The notes: generated from the letters alone by a model not told the origin. 35,928 nucleotides of DNA from Rhizobium alarense (GCF_021555155.1 NZ_JAKGBU010000056.1:1-35928); one strand, 5' to 3'; shown: positions 16,523 to 25,214, counted from the stretch's first letter. Translations and numbers: made by a program.

Positions 16523-17665
16523 TCATACGCCGCCCGGAGGAACGACCGAGGTCATCAGGTCGTCGTTCCAGTCGCCCGTCACCGTGAAATGTGCGGCCGC
16601 GCCCAGTTCAAAGGCCTCGATGAGGTTGTGGTTGACATAGGCGTAGATGCCGGGCTGCTCAAAGGTGTAGAAGGCCGCGCCTGCCGTGCCGCCCGGGATG
16701 AACCATGTCTCCTGGTCGACATCCGGTATGTTGCGGAACTTGCCCGTCGCCCAGACATAGTCTCCGTGACCGCCAATCAGGTGGGGCCGGGTATCGCGGT
16801 TGGCCTGCGAATGCACGATCAGCACCTTCTCGCCGACCTTGGCCTGGAGGGCATTGTCGCCCGTCAGTGCGCCGACCGCACCGTTGAAGACGATGTGGCT
16901 CGGTGTCAGGGTGCGCATGACTTCAAGCGTATCGGCGTACGATTCCCCTACGCTTTCGTATTTCTTGTAGTTTCCATCCGCATCGCAGGGGACGTAGAAG
17001 TCCTGTTCGCCGACATAGTATACCCGGTCATAGGTAAGTTCCTTGCCATGGCCGTCGGTGAGGCCCTCGCGCGGCAGCACCATGATAGCGCCGTTCATTC
17101 CCGAGGTAACGTGCCACGGAACCATGCCGGGAGGTGCGCAATGGTAGACGAAAACGCCGGCCTTGGTGGCCTTGAAGCGCAGCACCGTCCGCTCACCCGG
17201 GTTGACCACGGTTAGCGCGCCGCCACCGAGGGCACCGGTTGCCGAGTGGAAGTCGATATTGTGCTGCAGCTCATTCGTTTCAGGATTGATGAGCGCCAGC
17301 TCGACATAGTCGCCCTGGTGCACGACCATCAGCGGTCCCGGAACCGAGCCGTTGAACGTCATTGCGTGGACCTCGGTGCCCTGGTCGTCGAGGATCATCT
17401 TCTTCTCCTCGATCGTCAGGGTGAATTCGTATACCTTCGGCCCGCCCTCGGCCTTCTGGCTGTGGGGGTGAACGAACGGCGGTTTGGCAAGCTCGACCTT
17501 GACGCGTTCGAGCTTCGCGACGTCGGCTGCCGCGGCGCTGGCATTGGTCTGGATGTCGCCGCCTTCGGCGTGGGCCACCGACGCCGCAATGATAGGCGTC
17601 AGGACGCCCGCCAGTGCGGCACCGCCCAGAATGGTGCGGCGTGTCATCTGAAACTGCTCAGTCAT
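16523..17665 (-). CDS. nirK: NirK, copper-containing nitrite reductase
   Basis: A periplasmic homotrimeric enzyme reducing nitrite to nitric oxide. The 380-residue precursor starts with a twin-arginine signal (TRRTILGG, cleavage near SVAHA|EGG, residue 33). Cupredoxin domain 1 has LQHNIDFH (type 1 His, catalytic Asp and type 2 His) and [17 protein letters not shown] (type 2 His, then type 1 Cys, His and Met). Domain 2 has the active-site histidine in IGGHGDYVW and the type 2 His in NHNLIEAF. All ligands are intact. It is class I NirK of the rhizobial type. ATG at 17665 is chosen for AAGGAG upstream and the Tat signal; the frame runs open far upstream but without support. Two TTG-N8-CAA boxes lie in the region shared with divergent nnrS. 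Confidence 0.98.
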   Translation of the reverse strand: MTEQFQMTRRTILGGAALAGVLTPIIAASVAHAEGGDIQTNASAAAADVAKLERVKVELAKPPFVHPHSQKAEGGPKVYEFTLTIEEKKMILDDQGTEVHAMTFNGSVPGPLMVVHQGDYVELALINPETNELQHNIDFHSATGALGGGALTVVNPGERTVLRFKATKAGVFVYHCAPPGMVPWHVTSGMNGAIMVLPREGLTDGHGKELTYDRVYYVGEQDFYVPCDADGNYKKYESVGESYADTLEVMRTLTPSHIVFNGAVGALTGDNALQAKVGEKVLIVHSQANRDTRPHLIGGHGDYVWATGKFRNIPDVDQETWFIPGGTAGAAFYTFEQPGIYAYVNHNLIEAFELGAAAHFTVTGDWNDDLMTSVVPPGGV

Positions 17666-17743
17666 TGCATGTCTCCTTGTTGAAAGGACGGAGCGGTCTG
17701 TCGCCCGGTCCTCTTCGTTGTAGGAGCATTCGCGCCAGTCTCT

Positions 17744-17757
17744 TTGTGATGGCTCAA
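17744..17757. promoter_or_regulatory. NnrR-type box, nirK-proximal
   Basis: TTGTGATGGCTCAA fits TTG-N8-CAA. The centre is about 85 bases upstream of the nirK ATG, giving a class II start site about 44 bases before the gene. It lies in the 213-base region between nirK and nnrS. Confidence 0.6.
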
Positions 17758-17806
17758 ATTGCGCTCCCGAGTTGCTGCGGCATTTTGGCAGGTAGCGATT
17801 TGCTCT

Positions 17807-17820
17807 TTGCCATCTCGCAA
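17807..17820. promoter_or_regulatory. NnrR-type box, nnrS-proximal
   Basis: TTGCCATCTCGCAA, with symmetrical TTGC/GCAA arms and flanking T/A (CTTTGC...GCAAAG), is a good NnrR-type palindrome. The centre is 65 bases upstream of the nnrS ATG, so the likely leader is about 24 bases, carrying the AAGGGAG ribosome site. Confidence 0.7.
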
Positions 17821-17878
17821 AGAACCGACCCCGCACCTCCCCTATGAAGAGCGGACAATTGCAAGGGAGCAGACCAAT

Positions 17879-19093
17879 ATGACTGCAAGCCAACTCAGAG
17901 TGCGCGTCAGCCGTGCCGTGCCACGCGGTCTTTCCCGCACAGGTCCGGTGCTGTTTTCCTATGGCTTTCGGCCCTTCTTTCTCGGCGCCGGACTGTGGGC
18001 CATCGTCGCGATGGCCCTGTGGATTGCGGCGATCACCGGCCGGATCGAGCTTGCCGGCGCCTACGGTGCGCCAAACTGGCACGCGCACGAAATGCTGTTC
18101 GGCTTTGCGTCCGCCGTTCTCGCCGGTTTCCTGCTGACGGCCGTGCCGAACTGGACGGGCCGCCTGCCCGTCTCCGGATGGCCGCTCGGCGGTCTCTTCG
18201 CCCTGTGGTGTGCCGGACGCATCGCGCTGCTCACGACCGACCTCGTCGGCGTGATTCCTGCCGCCGGCGTCGATGCACTCTTCCTGCCGGCGCTGCTCGC
18301 CATCTGCACGCGCGAGGTGGTTGCCGGACGCAAGTGGAAGGATATGAAGGTGCTTGGAGCGCTTCTGGCGCTGGCGATCGCCAACAGCTTCTTTCACGCC
18401 GCGGCAATCGATGACGGCCATAACCACGCGGCAATGCGCCTTGCCGTTGCCGCCTATGTGGTACTGGTGATGATCGTCGGCGGCCGCATCGTGCCGAGCT
18501 TCACGCGCAACTGGCTGAACAAGTTTGGCCGCACCGACTTCCCGGTGCCGTACAATCGCTACGATTCCGTGGCCATCCTGGCGGGTGCCGGTGCGTTCGC
18601 TGCCTGGACGGCTTCACCGGGGCATGCGGCCACTGCGGCCGTTGCCATTGTCGCCGCTGTCCTGCACGCCATCCGTCTCTATCGCTGGCGGGGATGGGCA
18701 GTGATGCCGGAGAAACTGCTCGTCGTGCTGCACGTCGCCTATGCCTTCATCCCGCTCGGCCTCCTCGCCATTGGTCTAAGCGCGCTCGGTTTGCTGGAAG
18801 AGCGTTCGGTCCTCCATCTCCTGTCGGTCGGTGCGATCGCCTGCATGATGCTGGCGGTAATGACCAGAGCCAGTCTTGGTCATACCGGCCGCGCGCTGTC
18901 GGCCTCTCGCCTGACAGTGACTGCCTATGCGGCTCTGATCCTGTGCGCGCTGGTCCGCCCGCTCGGAGAAATCCTTCCTGATGCCAACACCCAGATCTAC
19001 GCTGCCGCCGGCCTGCTCTGGATTGCCGCCTTCGGCCTCTTCTGCTTCGAATATGCGCCGATTCTGGCCCGCAACCGGCGTGCGTCCCTGTGA
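17879..19093 (+). CDS. nnrS: NnrS family heme- and copper-binding membrane protein
   Basis: A 404-residue polytopic protein of the NnrS family with about twelve hydrophobic segments. Family signatures include [13 protein letters not shown] near the N-terminus, [10 protein letters not shown] at 67-76, followed by [25 protein letters not shown] and [11 protein letters not shown]. NnrS proteins are linked to nitric oxide metabolism and protect against nitrosative stress (for example by limiting iron-nitrosyl damage); the exact chemistry is unsettled. ATG at 17879 is chosen for AAGGGAG upstream; an earlier in-frame start would span the regulatory box. It is transcribed divergently from nirK and ends at a bidirectional terminator. 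Confidence 0.93.
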   Translation: MTASQLRVRVSRAVPRGLSRTGPVLFSYGFRPFFLGAGLWAIVAMALWIAAITGRIELAGAYGAPNWHAHEMLFGFASAVLAGFLLTAVPNWTGRLPVSGWPLGGLFALWCAGRIALLTTDLVGVIPAAGVDALFLPALLAICTREVVAGRKWKDMKVLGALLALAIANSFFHAAAIDDGHNHAAMRLAVAAYVVLVMIVGGRIVPSFTRNWLNKFGRTDFPVPYNRYDSVAILAGAGAFAAWTASPGHAATAAVAIVAAVLHAIRLYRWRGWAVMPEKLLVVLHVAYAFIPLGLLAIGLSALGLLEERSVLHLLSVGAIACMMLAVMTRASLGHTGRALSASRLTVTAYAALILCALVRPLGEILPDANTQIYAAAGLLWIAAFGLFCFEYAPILARNRRASL

Positions 19094-19095
19094 AC

Positions 19096-19132
19096 ACGAA
19101 AACGGCCCGGCTTGTCGCCGGGCCGTTTTCGT
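19096..19132. terminator. Bidirectional rho-independent terminator between nnrS and the DUF59 gene
   Basis: Perfect 16-bp arms ACGAAAACGGCCCGGC (19096-19111) and GCCGGGCCGTTTTCGT (19117-19132) with a 5-base loop. The GC core is flanked by A4/T4 in the stem, so it works in both directions between two convergent genes. Its right arm touches the stop codon of the downstream minus-strand gene. Confidence 0.9.
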
Positions 19133-19425
19133 CAAGCTTGCATCATCTCCGGCGTCCAGGGCGGCTCGTAGGTCATGTGCACCTCGGCATATTCGACGCC
19201 GGGCACGTACCAGACGCAATTGCTGACCGCTTCCTTTAGATAGCCGCTTGCCGGGCAGCCGCGCGTCGTCGTGGTCATGGTGATGCGGGCGATACCACCC
19301 TCTTCAACGGTGACCTCGTAGATCAGGCCGAGATCGACGATGTTACGGCCGATTTCGGGGTCGATGATCATGCGCAGCGCATTGCGGATATCCTGCGCGA
19401 GCGTGGCCTTTTCCCTCTCTTCCAT
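19132..19425 (-). CDS. DUF59/MIP18-family protein (putative Fe-S cluster assembly factor)
   Basis: A 97-residue protein of the FeS_assembly_P (DUF59) family. The signature DPEIGRNIVDLGLIYEV is at residues 22-38, and the conserved cysteine lies in TTRGCPASGYL (Cys57). The family includes SufT, PaaD and eukaryotic CIA2/MIP18, which help mature iron-sulfur proteins. It is the last of four genes in a minus-strand cluster, five bases after the double DUF2249 gene and read with it. A role in building or repairing iron-sulfur or other metal centres under NO stress is a fair inference, but its target is unknown. It ends at the terminator shared with nnrS. Confidence 0.85.
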   Translation of the reverse strand: MEEREKATLAQDIRNALRMIIDPEIGRNIVDLGLIYEVTVEEGGIARITMTTTTRGCPASGYLKEAVSNCVWYVPGVEYAEVHMTYEPPWTPEMMQA

Positions 19426-19430
19426 CGCCG

Positions 19431-19961
19431 CTATTCCTTCGCGCGACCGACGCGCACGAGGATCCGATAAGCGGTACCCGCGTCATCGAAATTACCGGCC
19501 CACTGATGACCGCGCTTGGCAAGTTCCGGAAACAGAAAGACCGGCTCGCGCGAAAGAAGCGCGAAGAGCACATCGCCCTCCTCGATCTTCTCCGTGGCGG
19601 CCAGGATCCGGATCATCGGCTCCGGCGGGTCCAGGTCGCAGAGATCGAGATGCAGGGACGGATCGGGCCAGGCTTCAGGAGTGTCGGCGTCGGCCGAAGT
19701 CTCGACTCGAGCGATCTCCTTTTGTGGCGTGAAAAGCACCTCCCAATGACCGCTCGCGATTTCGCACGCCTCATGGTCAAAGCCGCGGCCCTCCATGACA
19801 CGGAAGAGCGGCTGTGGGCGGAACGGTGCAACCAGCTTCAGTCCCTGTCCGGGAGCAAGGTCCCGCACCGCCTGCATGATCTCCTGAAACGGCTCGCCAC
19901 CGTTCTGCAGGATCGGGCGCACGTCGAGCACCTTCGGTGCAATCTCGGTTGAAACGGGCAT
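19431..19961 (-). CDS. Protein with two DUF2249 domains
   Basis: A 176-residue soluble protein with two copies of the DUF2249 fold. The first has LDVRPILQNGGEPFQEIM, GQGLKLVAPFRPQPLFRVM and SGHWEVLFTP. The second, from about residue 104, has LDLCDLDPPEPMIRILAA, DVLFALLSREPVFLFPEL and AYRILVRV. DUF2249 resembles the TusA/SirA fold and often occurs beside denitrification and hemerythrin genes; its biochemical function is not established. ATG at 19961 has AAGGAGATG upstream and lies three bases after the stop of the membrane protein gene. The second domain lacks the usual cluster of cysteines. It forms part of the NnrR-box-associated cluster with a DUF59 protein. Confidence 0.82.
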   Translation of the reverse strand: MPVSTEIAPKVLDVRPILQNGGEPFQEIMQAVRDLAPGQGLKLVAPFRPQPLFRVMEGRGFDHEACEIASGHWEVLFTPQKEIARVETSADADTPEAWPDPSLHLDLCDLDPPEPMIRILAATEKIEEGDVLFALLSREPVFLFPELAKRGHQWAGNFDDAGTAYRILVRVGRAKE

Positions 19962-19964
19962 CGG

Positions 19965-21314
19965 TCATCTCCTTGAGAGAGGAAGGGGTAGGAAGAGGTG
20001 CGGGCGCACCATGCCATCCGGCGCGCGCAGGTTTGCCGGCACGATGGACAGCCTGCGTGTCCGCATGAATTCCCGCATCAGTGCAAGCGTTGCAAAGAGC
20101 TGCAGACACACAGCGCCGCGGAATACATTCTGCGTACCGCAAAAAAGGGCAAGCGTGGCGGCGGCGGCGGTTCCATAGTAGATTCGAAACAGAATACGCG
20201 CGACGCCTTCATCGACGAGATCTTGCACACGCGGCACGGGCACCCGGCCGAGGATCGGTCCATAGGCCTCCAACCAGGTCAGGAAGGCGACGATCTTGTA
20301 CAGTTGGGCAAGCCCGAGCCCGGTCAACCATCCGAAAACGAAGAGATAGACGAGCGCCGCAATATTGTCCCCTGCTCGTATCGCAGGGATGTTAACGAGG
20401 AGGATGGAGATGGCAAACGCTATGACCGCGGGAAAGGTCGCGCGGATATTCAGCTCCGCCTGCCTGCGTTTGCGCGAGCGATAGATATGCAAGACATCGC
20501 CGCCATAGAGCAGTACGGCCACAAGCGACAAAGCGAGCGCCATGGCGAACAGCAGGAATGTATCGGCAAGGGCGAAGAGCGCGCATGCGATGCACGCCGC
20601 AATTAACGCCACCGCGATCGCCATCGCCCACCAGGCGGCGCAGCTCGTCCGACGTTCAGCTTCCGGCACAAGCAGGAACATGGCGAGCAGGCGATAACTG
20701 ACGCCGACTGCCGTGATGCTGAGCCAGCCGCCGAGACCGAGCGCCGCATGCAGCCCCACGCCCTCGGCCAACAGCCCGGCAAACAGCGCCGCCTCTCCAA
20801 GACCGGACAAGGCAAGGGTGAACGCCGCACCGAGGAGGGCTGTCCCCCCCAGGGAGACGACGCCCAATGCGACGAAACGGGCGGGCAGCGGCAGCGGCGC
20901 CGCAAGGAGTGTCGCGGCGAGGACGGCAGCGAGGAAGCCGAAACCGAGAAGGAGCATGCCGCCACCGATCGGGAGGAAGACAAGTGGCAGGCCAAGGTGA
21001 CCGGAAAGGGCAACGAAGCCTGCGACGAGGGTGCCGAGGCCGCCGACGAGCAGCGCGAGCGCCGGCGCCGCGAACCGCCCGCCAACGAGCGGAACGGCGA
21101 CGAGCACCGGCACGAATTGCAGGAGCGCGCCCGCCATCAGCAGGCTCAGCCAGCCTATGGCAATGACATGGACGAGAGCCAATGTTTCCGGCGCACCGAT
21201 GGCGACGGCCGGATAACCATACCCCGCAACCATCAGGCCTTGCCCCACGAGGAGCATCAGACAGGCGACGGCGAAGTAGGACATGGTCCAGCGGGAAAGC
21301 GTGGCACCCGGCAT
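19965..21314 (-). CDS. Polytopic membrane protein, NnrS / heme-copper oxidase subunit I-like, uncharacterised
   Basis: A 449-residue, strongly hydrophobic protein with about twelve predicted transmembrane helices. A helix with a histidine at its start (LALVHVIAIGWLSLLMAGALLQF, His49) and a later GLHAALGLGGWLSITAVGVSYR recall the histidine-containing helices of NnrS and of subunit I of heme-copper oxidases. Overall similarity looks distant and no complete CuB site (HPEVY or HH pair) is present. It may bind heme or copper, but this is inference. ATG at 21314 is chosen for AGAGGAAACGAA upstream. It lies 84 bases downstream of the small DUF2249 gene and three bases before the double DUF2249 gene. 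Such proteins occur in many rhizobial denitrification islands without an assigned role. Confidence 0.75.
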   Translation of the reverse strand: MPGATLSRWTMSYFAVACLMLLVGQGLMVAGYGYPAVAIGAPETLALVHVIAIGWLSLLMAGALLQFVPVLVAVPLVGGRFAAPALALLVGGLGTLVAGFVALSGHLGLPLVFLPIGGGMLLLGFGFLAAVLAATLLAAPLPLPARFVALGVVSLGGTALLGAAFTLALSGLGEAALFAGLLAEGVGLHAALGLGGWLSITAVGVSYRLLAMFLLVPEAERRTSCAAWWAMAIAVALIAACIACALFALADTFLLFAMALALSLVAVLLYGGDVLHIYRSRKRRQAELNIRATFPAVIAFAISILLVNIPAIRAGDNIAALVYLFVFGWLTGLGLAQLYKIVAFLTWLEAYGPILGRVPVPRVQDLVDEGVARILFRIYYGTAAAATLALFCGTQNVFRGAVCLQLFATLALMREFMRTRRLSIVPANLRAPDGMVRPHLFLPLPLSRR

Positions 21315-21398
21315 TTCGTTTCCTCTTCGCCGCGGCCCGTGTTTGGGCACCTCCGGCGGCAGTGCGCAGCGGTTTGCGTCCGCAATTGCGTGAGATCC

Positions 21399-21677
21399 CT
21401 AGTGGTCTGCGCCACAGCAGCATTCGCAGCCGCCGTCTTCCAGCCGGTCGATCTCGACGCGCCAGACCTCCGGCCCCTGTTCCAGGTAGTCCCATCCGAA
21501 CTGGCCCGGGAAATTCGTTTCGAGCTGGTAATGCAGCGGGCGCGGGTCGTGGTCGCTCGTGATCAGCATCGACTTGCCGGGAAGCAGCGCACCGAGCATG
21601 CCGAAGATGCGCGGATGGCGCTCGCGCGGCGGAACCGTACGGACGTCGATGAAGGGCTTTTCCTGGTGTTCAGACAT
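21399..21677 (-). CDS. Small DUF2249 protein with C-terminal cysteine cluster
   Basis: A 92-residue DUF2249-family protein: FIDVRTVPPRERHPRIFGM, then GKSMLITSDHDPRPLHYQL and WDYLEQGPEVWRVEI. It ends in an unusual tail, GGCECCCGADH, with four cysteines in five residues plus a final histidine, which looks like a metal- or NO-binding site. The ATG at 21677 (MSEHQEK) starts the domain; the open frame further upstream crosses the regulatory region and is not credible. It is first in a minus-strand cluster with the membrane protein, the double DUF2249 protein and the DUF59 protein, and has a TTG-N8-CAA box about 109 bases upstream. Function unknown. Confidence 0.82.
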   Translation of the reverse strand: MSEHQEKPFIDVRTVPPRERHPRIFGMLGALLPGKSMLITSDHDPRPLHYQLETNFPGQFGWDYLEQGPEVWRVEIDRLEDGGCECCCGADH

Positions 21678-21779
21678 GTTTTCGTGTTTCCGTCCCGACC
21701 GCTCCGATGTCGTTCCGCAGGGGCACGGCCAGACCCGACCGGAACCAGCCAACGCTATCCCCGCGTCCCTCTGGCGACT

Positions 21780-21793
21780 TTGACCATGCGCAA
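21780..21793. promoter_or_regulatory. NnrR-type box proximal to DUF2249 cluster
   Basis: TTGACCATGCGCAA (TTG-N8-CAA). The centre is about 109 bases upstream of the small DUF2249 gene, so a class II start would leave a leader of about 68 bases. It is one of two boxes in the divergent region with hemN. Confidence 0.55.
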
Positions 21794-21827
21794 ACAATTC
21801 GGGAAATCCGGCCGTGATGCCGAGTGC

Positions 21828-21841
21828 TTGGCTTTTAGCAA
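21828..21841. promoter_or_regulatory. NnrR-type box proximal to hemN
   Basis: TTGGCTTTTAGCAA (TTG-N8-CAA). The centre is 71 bases upstream of the hemN ATG, placing a class II start about 30 bases before the gene, with GAGGAAC as ribosome site. Its arms are less symmetrical than those of the nor boxes. Confidence 0.58.
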
Positions 21842-21905
21842 AGAAGGCCCCCCTTTCCGTCACTACGCTTTCACCAGTCGACCATAACGGACAGAGGAAC
21901 GCGCC

Positions 21906-23258
21906 ATGCAAAAGGCCCTGATCGAAAAATACGGCGAGGCGCGATTGCCGCGCTATACCAGTTACCCGACGGCCCCGGGCTTCTCAGCGGCCGTCGGCGC
22001 CGGCACATACGGAGACTGGCTCTCCGGCATCGGCCCGCGAACGGAGGCCTCGCTCTATCTGCACATCCCGTTCTGCCGATCCATGTGCTGGTATTGCGGC
22101 TGTCACACCACCATTACCCAGCGGGACGAGCCGGTCCTCGATTATGTCGACATGCTGCGAAGGGAGATCGGCCTTGTCTCCGAAAAGGCCGGCAACCGGC
22201 TGAACATCCGCCACGTGCACTTCGGTGGCGGCACGCCGACGATCATGCAGCCGGAAGAATTCCGGGACCTTTTAGGCCTCCTGCGCGCGCGCTTCACCTT
22301 CACGGTCGGGACGGAGATCGCCGTCGAGATCGATCCGCGAACCCTCGCGCCGGAAATGGCCGCCGTTCTCGGCGAAGCGGGTGTGACCCGCGCCAGCCTC
22401 GGCGTGCAGAGCTTCGATCCGGTGGTGCAGAAAGCGATCAACCGCATCCAGAGCGAACGGCAGACGTTGGATGCCGTCGAACGGCTGCGCGGGGCCGGGC
22501 TGCAGGGCATCAACTTCGATCTGATCTACGGCCTGCCGCACCAGACCGTCGCATCGTGCATCGAAACGGCCAAGGCCGCGGTTCGCATGCGGCCGGATCG
22601 GTTCGCCGTGTTCGGCTATGCCCATATTCCGTCCTTCAAGAAGCATCAGCGTCTGATCGACGAAAGCGCCTTGCCGGATGCGGCAATGCGGGCGCGGCAG
22701 GCAGAAGCCATTGCCGAAACACTTGGTGCCGCCGGCTATGTCCGCATCGGCCTTGATCACTATGCGCTTCCCGCCGACGGCCTCGCGGTTGCCGCAAGAC
22801 GCGGGCGCCTGCACCGCAATTTCCAGGGATATACGACGGACGGCTGTACGACGCTCATCGGCTTCGGCGCCTCGGCCATCGGCCGCACACCGGACGGCTA
22901 CATCCAGAACGAGGTGCCACCGGGGCTCTACGCCCGGCGCATTTCCTCCGGCAAGCTTGCCACTGCCAAGGGCTACCGGCTCACCGCGGAGGATCGGATG
23001 CGCGCCGAGATCATCGAGCGCCTGATGTGCGATTTCCGTGTCGACGTCACCACCATCGCAGCCCGTCATGGCTTCGATGCCGTCCCGCTTGTCGACGGCA
23101 GCGCGCGGCTTGCAACGTTGAAAGATGACGGCGTGATCGACATCCGCGGCGGCACGGTGACCGTGCGGCAGGATCACCGGTTCGTCGTCCGGGCCGTGGC
23201 CGCTGCGTTCGACGCTTATATCGACCGGACGGCGCGTACGCACAGCAAGGCCGCCTGA
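21906..23258 (+). CDS. hemN: HemN, oxygen-independent coproporphyrinogen III oxidase
   Basis: A radical-SAM enzyme of 450 residues that converts coproporphyrinogen III to protoporphyrinogen IX without oxygen, an essential heme-synthesis step for anaerobic growth. The [4Fe-4S]/SAM site is CRSMCWYCGC, with cysteines 57, 61 and 64 and the extra Cys66 seen in true HemN. HFGGGTPT, EIDPRT, LGVQSF and FDLIYGLPHQT follow, as does the HemN-specific RNFQGYTTDGCTTLIGFGAS, which separates it from HemW. The start has GAGGAAC upstream. Its place inside the denitrification island fits supplying heme for NorCB and the c-type cytochromes. It ends convergently with norD at a bidirectional terminator. Confidence 0.96.
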   Translation: MQKALIEKYGEARLPRYTSYPTAPGFSAAVGAGTYGDWLSGIGPRTEASLYLHIPFCRSMCWYCGCHTTITQRDEPVLDYVDMLRREIGLVSEKAGNRLNIRHVHFGGGTPTIMQPEEFRDLLGLLRARFTFTVGTEIAVEIDPRTLAPEMAAVLGEAGVTRASLGVQSFDPVVQKAINRIQSERQTLDAVERLRGAGLQGINFDLIYGLPHQTVASCIETAKAAVRMRPDRFAVFGYAHIPSFKKHQRLIDESALPDAAMRARQAEAIAETLGAAGYVRIGLDHYALPADGLAVAARRGRLHRNFQGYTTDGCTTLIGFGASAIGRTPDGYIQNEVPPGLYARRISSGKLATAKGYRLTAEDRMRAEIIERLMCDFRVDVTTIAARHGFDAVPLVDGSARLATLKDDGVIDIRGGTVTVRQDHRFVVRAVAAAFDAYIDRTARTHSKAA

Positions 23259-23264
23259 ACAAAA

Positions 23265-23294
23265 AGACCCGGCATGGTGCGGCATGCCGGGTCT
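23265..23294. terminator. Rho-independent terminator between hemN and norD
   Basis: 12-bp arms AGACCCGGCATG (23265-23276) and CATGCCGGGTCT (23283-23294) with a 6-base loop. On the minus strand the stem is followed at once by a T-run (complement of AAAAA), giving a classic terminator for the nor operon. On the plus strand it lies just after the hemN stop. Confidence 0.88.
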
Positions 23295-23315
23295 CTCCTC
23301 GCAATCTTGCCCCCT

Positions 23316-25214
23316 CTATCCGACAAGACCACGATAGATCGCCGGCAGTGCCGCAGGCAGCCTGGCGATATTGCTGACGATGGCGTAACCGTTGCGGCCG
23401 AACATCGCCGGCACATAGGCCTGGGCCTCGCGGTCGACCGTCACCCCGAAGACGCTGACGCCGGTGCGGCGCGCCTCCGTGACGGCGCGGCGGCTGTCCT
23501 CAAGCGCAAAACGGCCTTCATAATGGTCGACATCGTTCGGTTTGCCGTCGGTGAGGAGCAGCAGGAGTTTCCGACGGTTCGGCTGCTCGCGAAGCTTTGC
23601 CGCGGCATGGCGGATCGCCGGGCCGATACGGGTGTAGAACCCCGGCTTGAGGGCGGCAATACGCGCCTCGACGCTACGTCCCATCGGTTCGCCGAAATCC
23701 TTGACCGTCTCCACCCGCACCCAGGAGCGGCGGCGCGACGTGAAGGTGAGGATCGAATGGCTGTCGCCGCAGGCCGCGAGCCCATGCGCCAGCACCAGCA
23801 GCGCCTCCTTCTCCACATCGAGCACCCGGCGGTTATCGAACCAGGCGTCCGTCGACAGTGACACGTCGACAAGGATGGTGACGGCGAGGTCATGCGCCTG
23901 TGGCCTGCTCATCAGGTGGATGCGGTCGCTGCTTTGCCCGCCGGCGGCAAGGTCGCTGCGCGCCCGGACCACGGCATCGAGATCGAGTTCCATCCCATCA
24001 AGCTGCGCGCGCAGCATCTCGCGGCGCGGACGCAGCAACTCGAACTGCCGGCGCACGCGACGGATCAGACTTTTGGTTTCGGCATCGACCTTTGGCACCG
24101 CTGCCGTGCCGGGCACGGGGGAAGCCAGCACCCGGCAGTGGTCCGGCAGGTAGCTGTCCGTGCGAAAATCCCATTCGGGATAGGTGTGTTCACCGGTCAG
24201 CCGCGTGCGGTCGAGCGCTTCCGGCGGCAGGTCGAGATCGAACCGGAAACGGGCAGCCGGCCGGCCCTTGCGCTCGCCGAGTGTCATATCGTCCAGTTCG
24301 TCGGCCGCGCTTGAATCTTGATCGTCACCGTCGTCGCCCGGGCGATCCACATTGACCATCTCCGCCATGGCGAGAATCTTCTCGAAGCGATTGAGGATGA
24401 AAGGGCTGCGCTCGGTCTTGCTGTTCTCCGCCTTTTCGCGCAGCGCGACGTGCCGCCCGGTCTCCGGTGCCTGCGGATCGCTACCGGTTGCCGGCTGATC
24501 TTCTTCTCCCCGACCCTCACATTCCTCACGCAAGAGCACGTCCGGCCAGAGCGGCACGGGCAGCATGGGCAAATAACGCGGCGGCGCGCGATGCGGGAAA
24601 ATGACGGGTATCGTATCGTCGGTGAGACCCGCACCCCTCTTCAGGAGAGCGAGGATGCGGTTCTCGACATGACGCTCGACGGAAGGCAGCGGTCTTGTTT
24701 TGCGTGCGTCGAGTGTCGCCGCGCAAAGCCGCTTGTAGCGCCGGGCAAGACCCGGGAAGGCGGCGAGAACCGCGTTTGCCGTCGTCTGCGCTCGTGCCAG
24801 GATGGCGAGGTCACGCTGGAGCGGGTCGGTTTGCATAATCGGGCCAAGCGGCACTACGGCCATAGCGGCAGCCAGCCAGAGATAGAGATCCCGATTGAGC
24901 CCGCGATCGGCAAAGAGAGCGATTTCGGCGGGCAACATCAGCGTTGCATGATCACGGCCGGGCTGCACCAGCTTTTCCTCGCCGAGCCCCATGCGCTGGC
25001 GTAGCCTGAGGCGGTGCGCCGACGTGCGTCCGCGGGCCGGCGCGATCTGCACCGCGCCCTCTCCCCCGAACCCGCGAAAGCATACGGCGAGAACAGACCG
25101 GACATCCTCCAGCCGTATGGCATGATCGGGATGACGCGGCCAGGTGCCGGTGTTCCCGACGAGCCGGTGCCAGGCCCGGCCGACCGTTTCCTCAAGCTCC
25201 AGGAAATCCAGCAT
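23316..25214 (-). CDS. norD: NorD, VWA-domain activation protein for nitric oxide reductase
   Basis: A 632-residue cytoplasmic protein. The C-terminal third is a von Willebrand factor A domain with the MIDAS motif DVSLSTD, followed by LLLLLTDGKPNDVDHYEGR. The N-terminal part is the NorD-specific region. With the AAA+ ATPase NorQ it forms a chaperone pair needed for insertion of the non-heme iron (FeB) in NorB. ATG at 25214 has TGAGGAAC upstream and lies nine bases after the norQ stop. It is the last gene of norEFCBQD and is followed by a terminator. Confidence 0.94.
   Translation of the reverse strand: MLDFLELEETVGRAWHRLVGNTGTWPRHPDHAIRLEDVRSVLAVCFRGFGGEGAVQIAPARGRTSAHRLRLRQRMGLGEEKLVQPGRDHATLMLPAEIALFADRGLNRDLYLWLAAAMAVVPLGPIMQTDPLQRDLAILARAQTTANAVLAAFPGLARRYKRLCAATLDARKTRPLPSVERHVENRILALLKRGAGLTDDTIPVIFPHRAPPRYLPMLPVPLWPDVLLREECEGRGEEDQPATGSDPQAPETGRHVALREKAENSKTERSPFILNRFEKILAMAEMVNVDRPGDDGDDQDSSAADELDDMTLGERKGRPAARFRFDLDLPPEALDRTRLTGEHTYPEWDFRTDSYLPDHCRVLASPVPGTAAVPKVDAETKSLIRRVRRQFELLRPRREMLRAQLDGMELDLDAVVRARSDLAAGGQSSDRIHLMSRPQAHDLAVTILVDVSLSTDAWFDNRRVLDVEKEALLVLAHGLAACGDSHSILTFTSRRRSWVRVETVKDFGEPMGRSVEARIAALKPGFYTRIGPAIRHAAAKLREQPNRRKLLLLLTDGKPNDVDHYEGRFALEDSRRAVTEARRTGVSVFGVTVDREAQAYVPAMFGRNGYAIVSNIARLPAALPAIYRGLVG

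Noticed and set aside
21374-21385. TTGCGTCCGCAA palindrome between the small DUF2249 gene and the membrane protein gene
   Set aside because: Arms match an NnrR site, but the spacing is 6 rather than 8 bases between TTG and CAA, so it should not fit the regulator dimer.
22272-23285. 337-codon minus-strand frame opposite hemN
   Set aside because: No domain match; hemN on the other strand has all its motifs.
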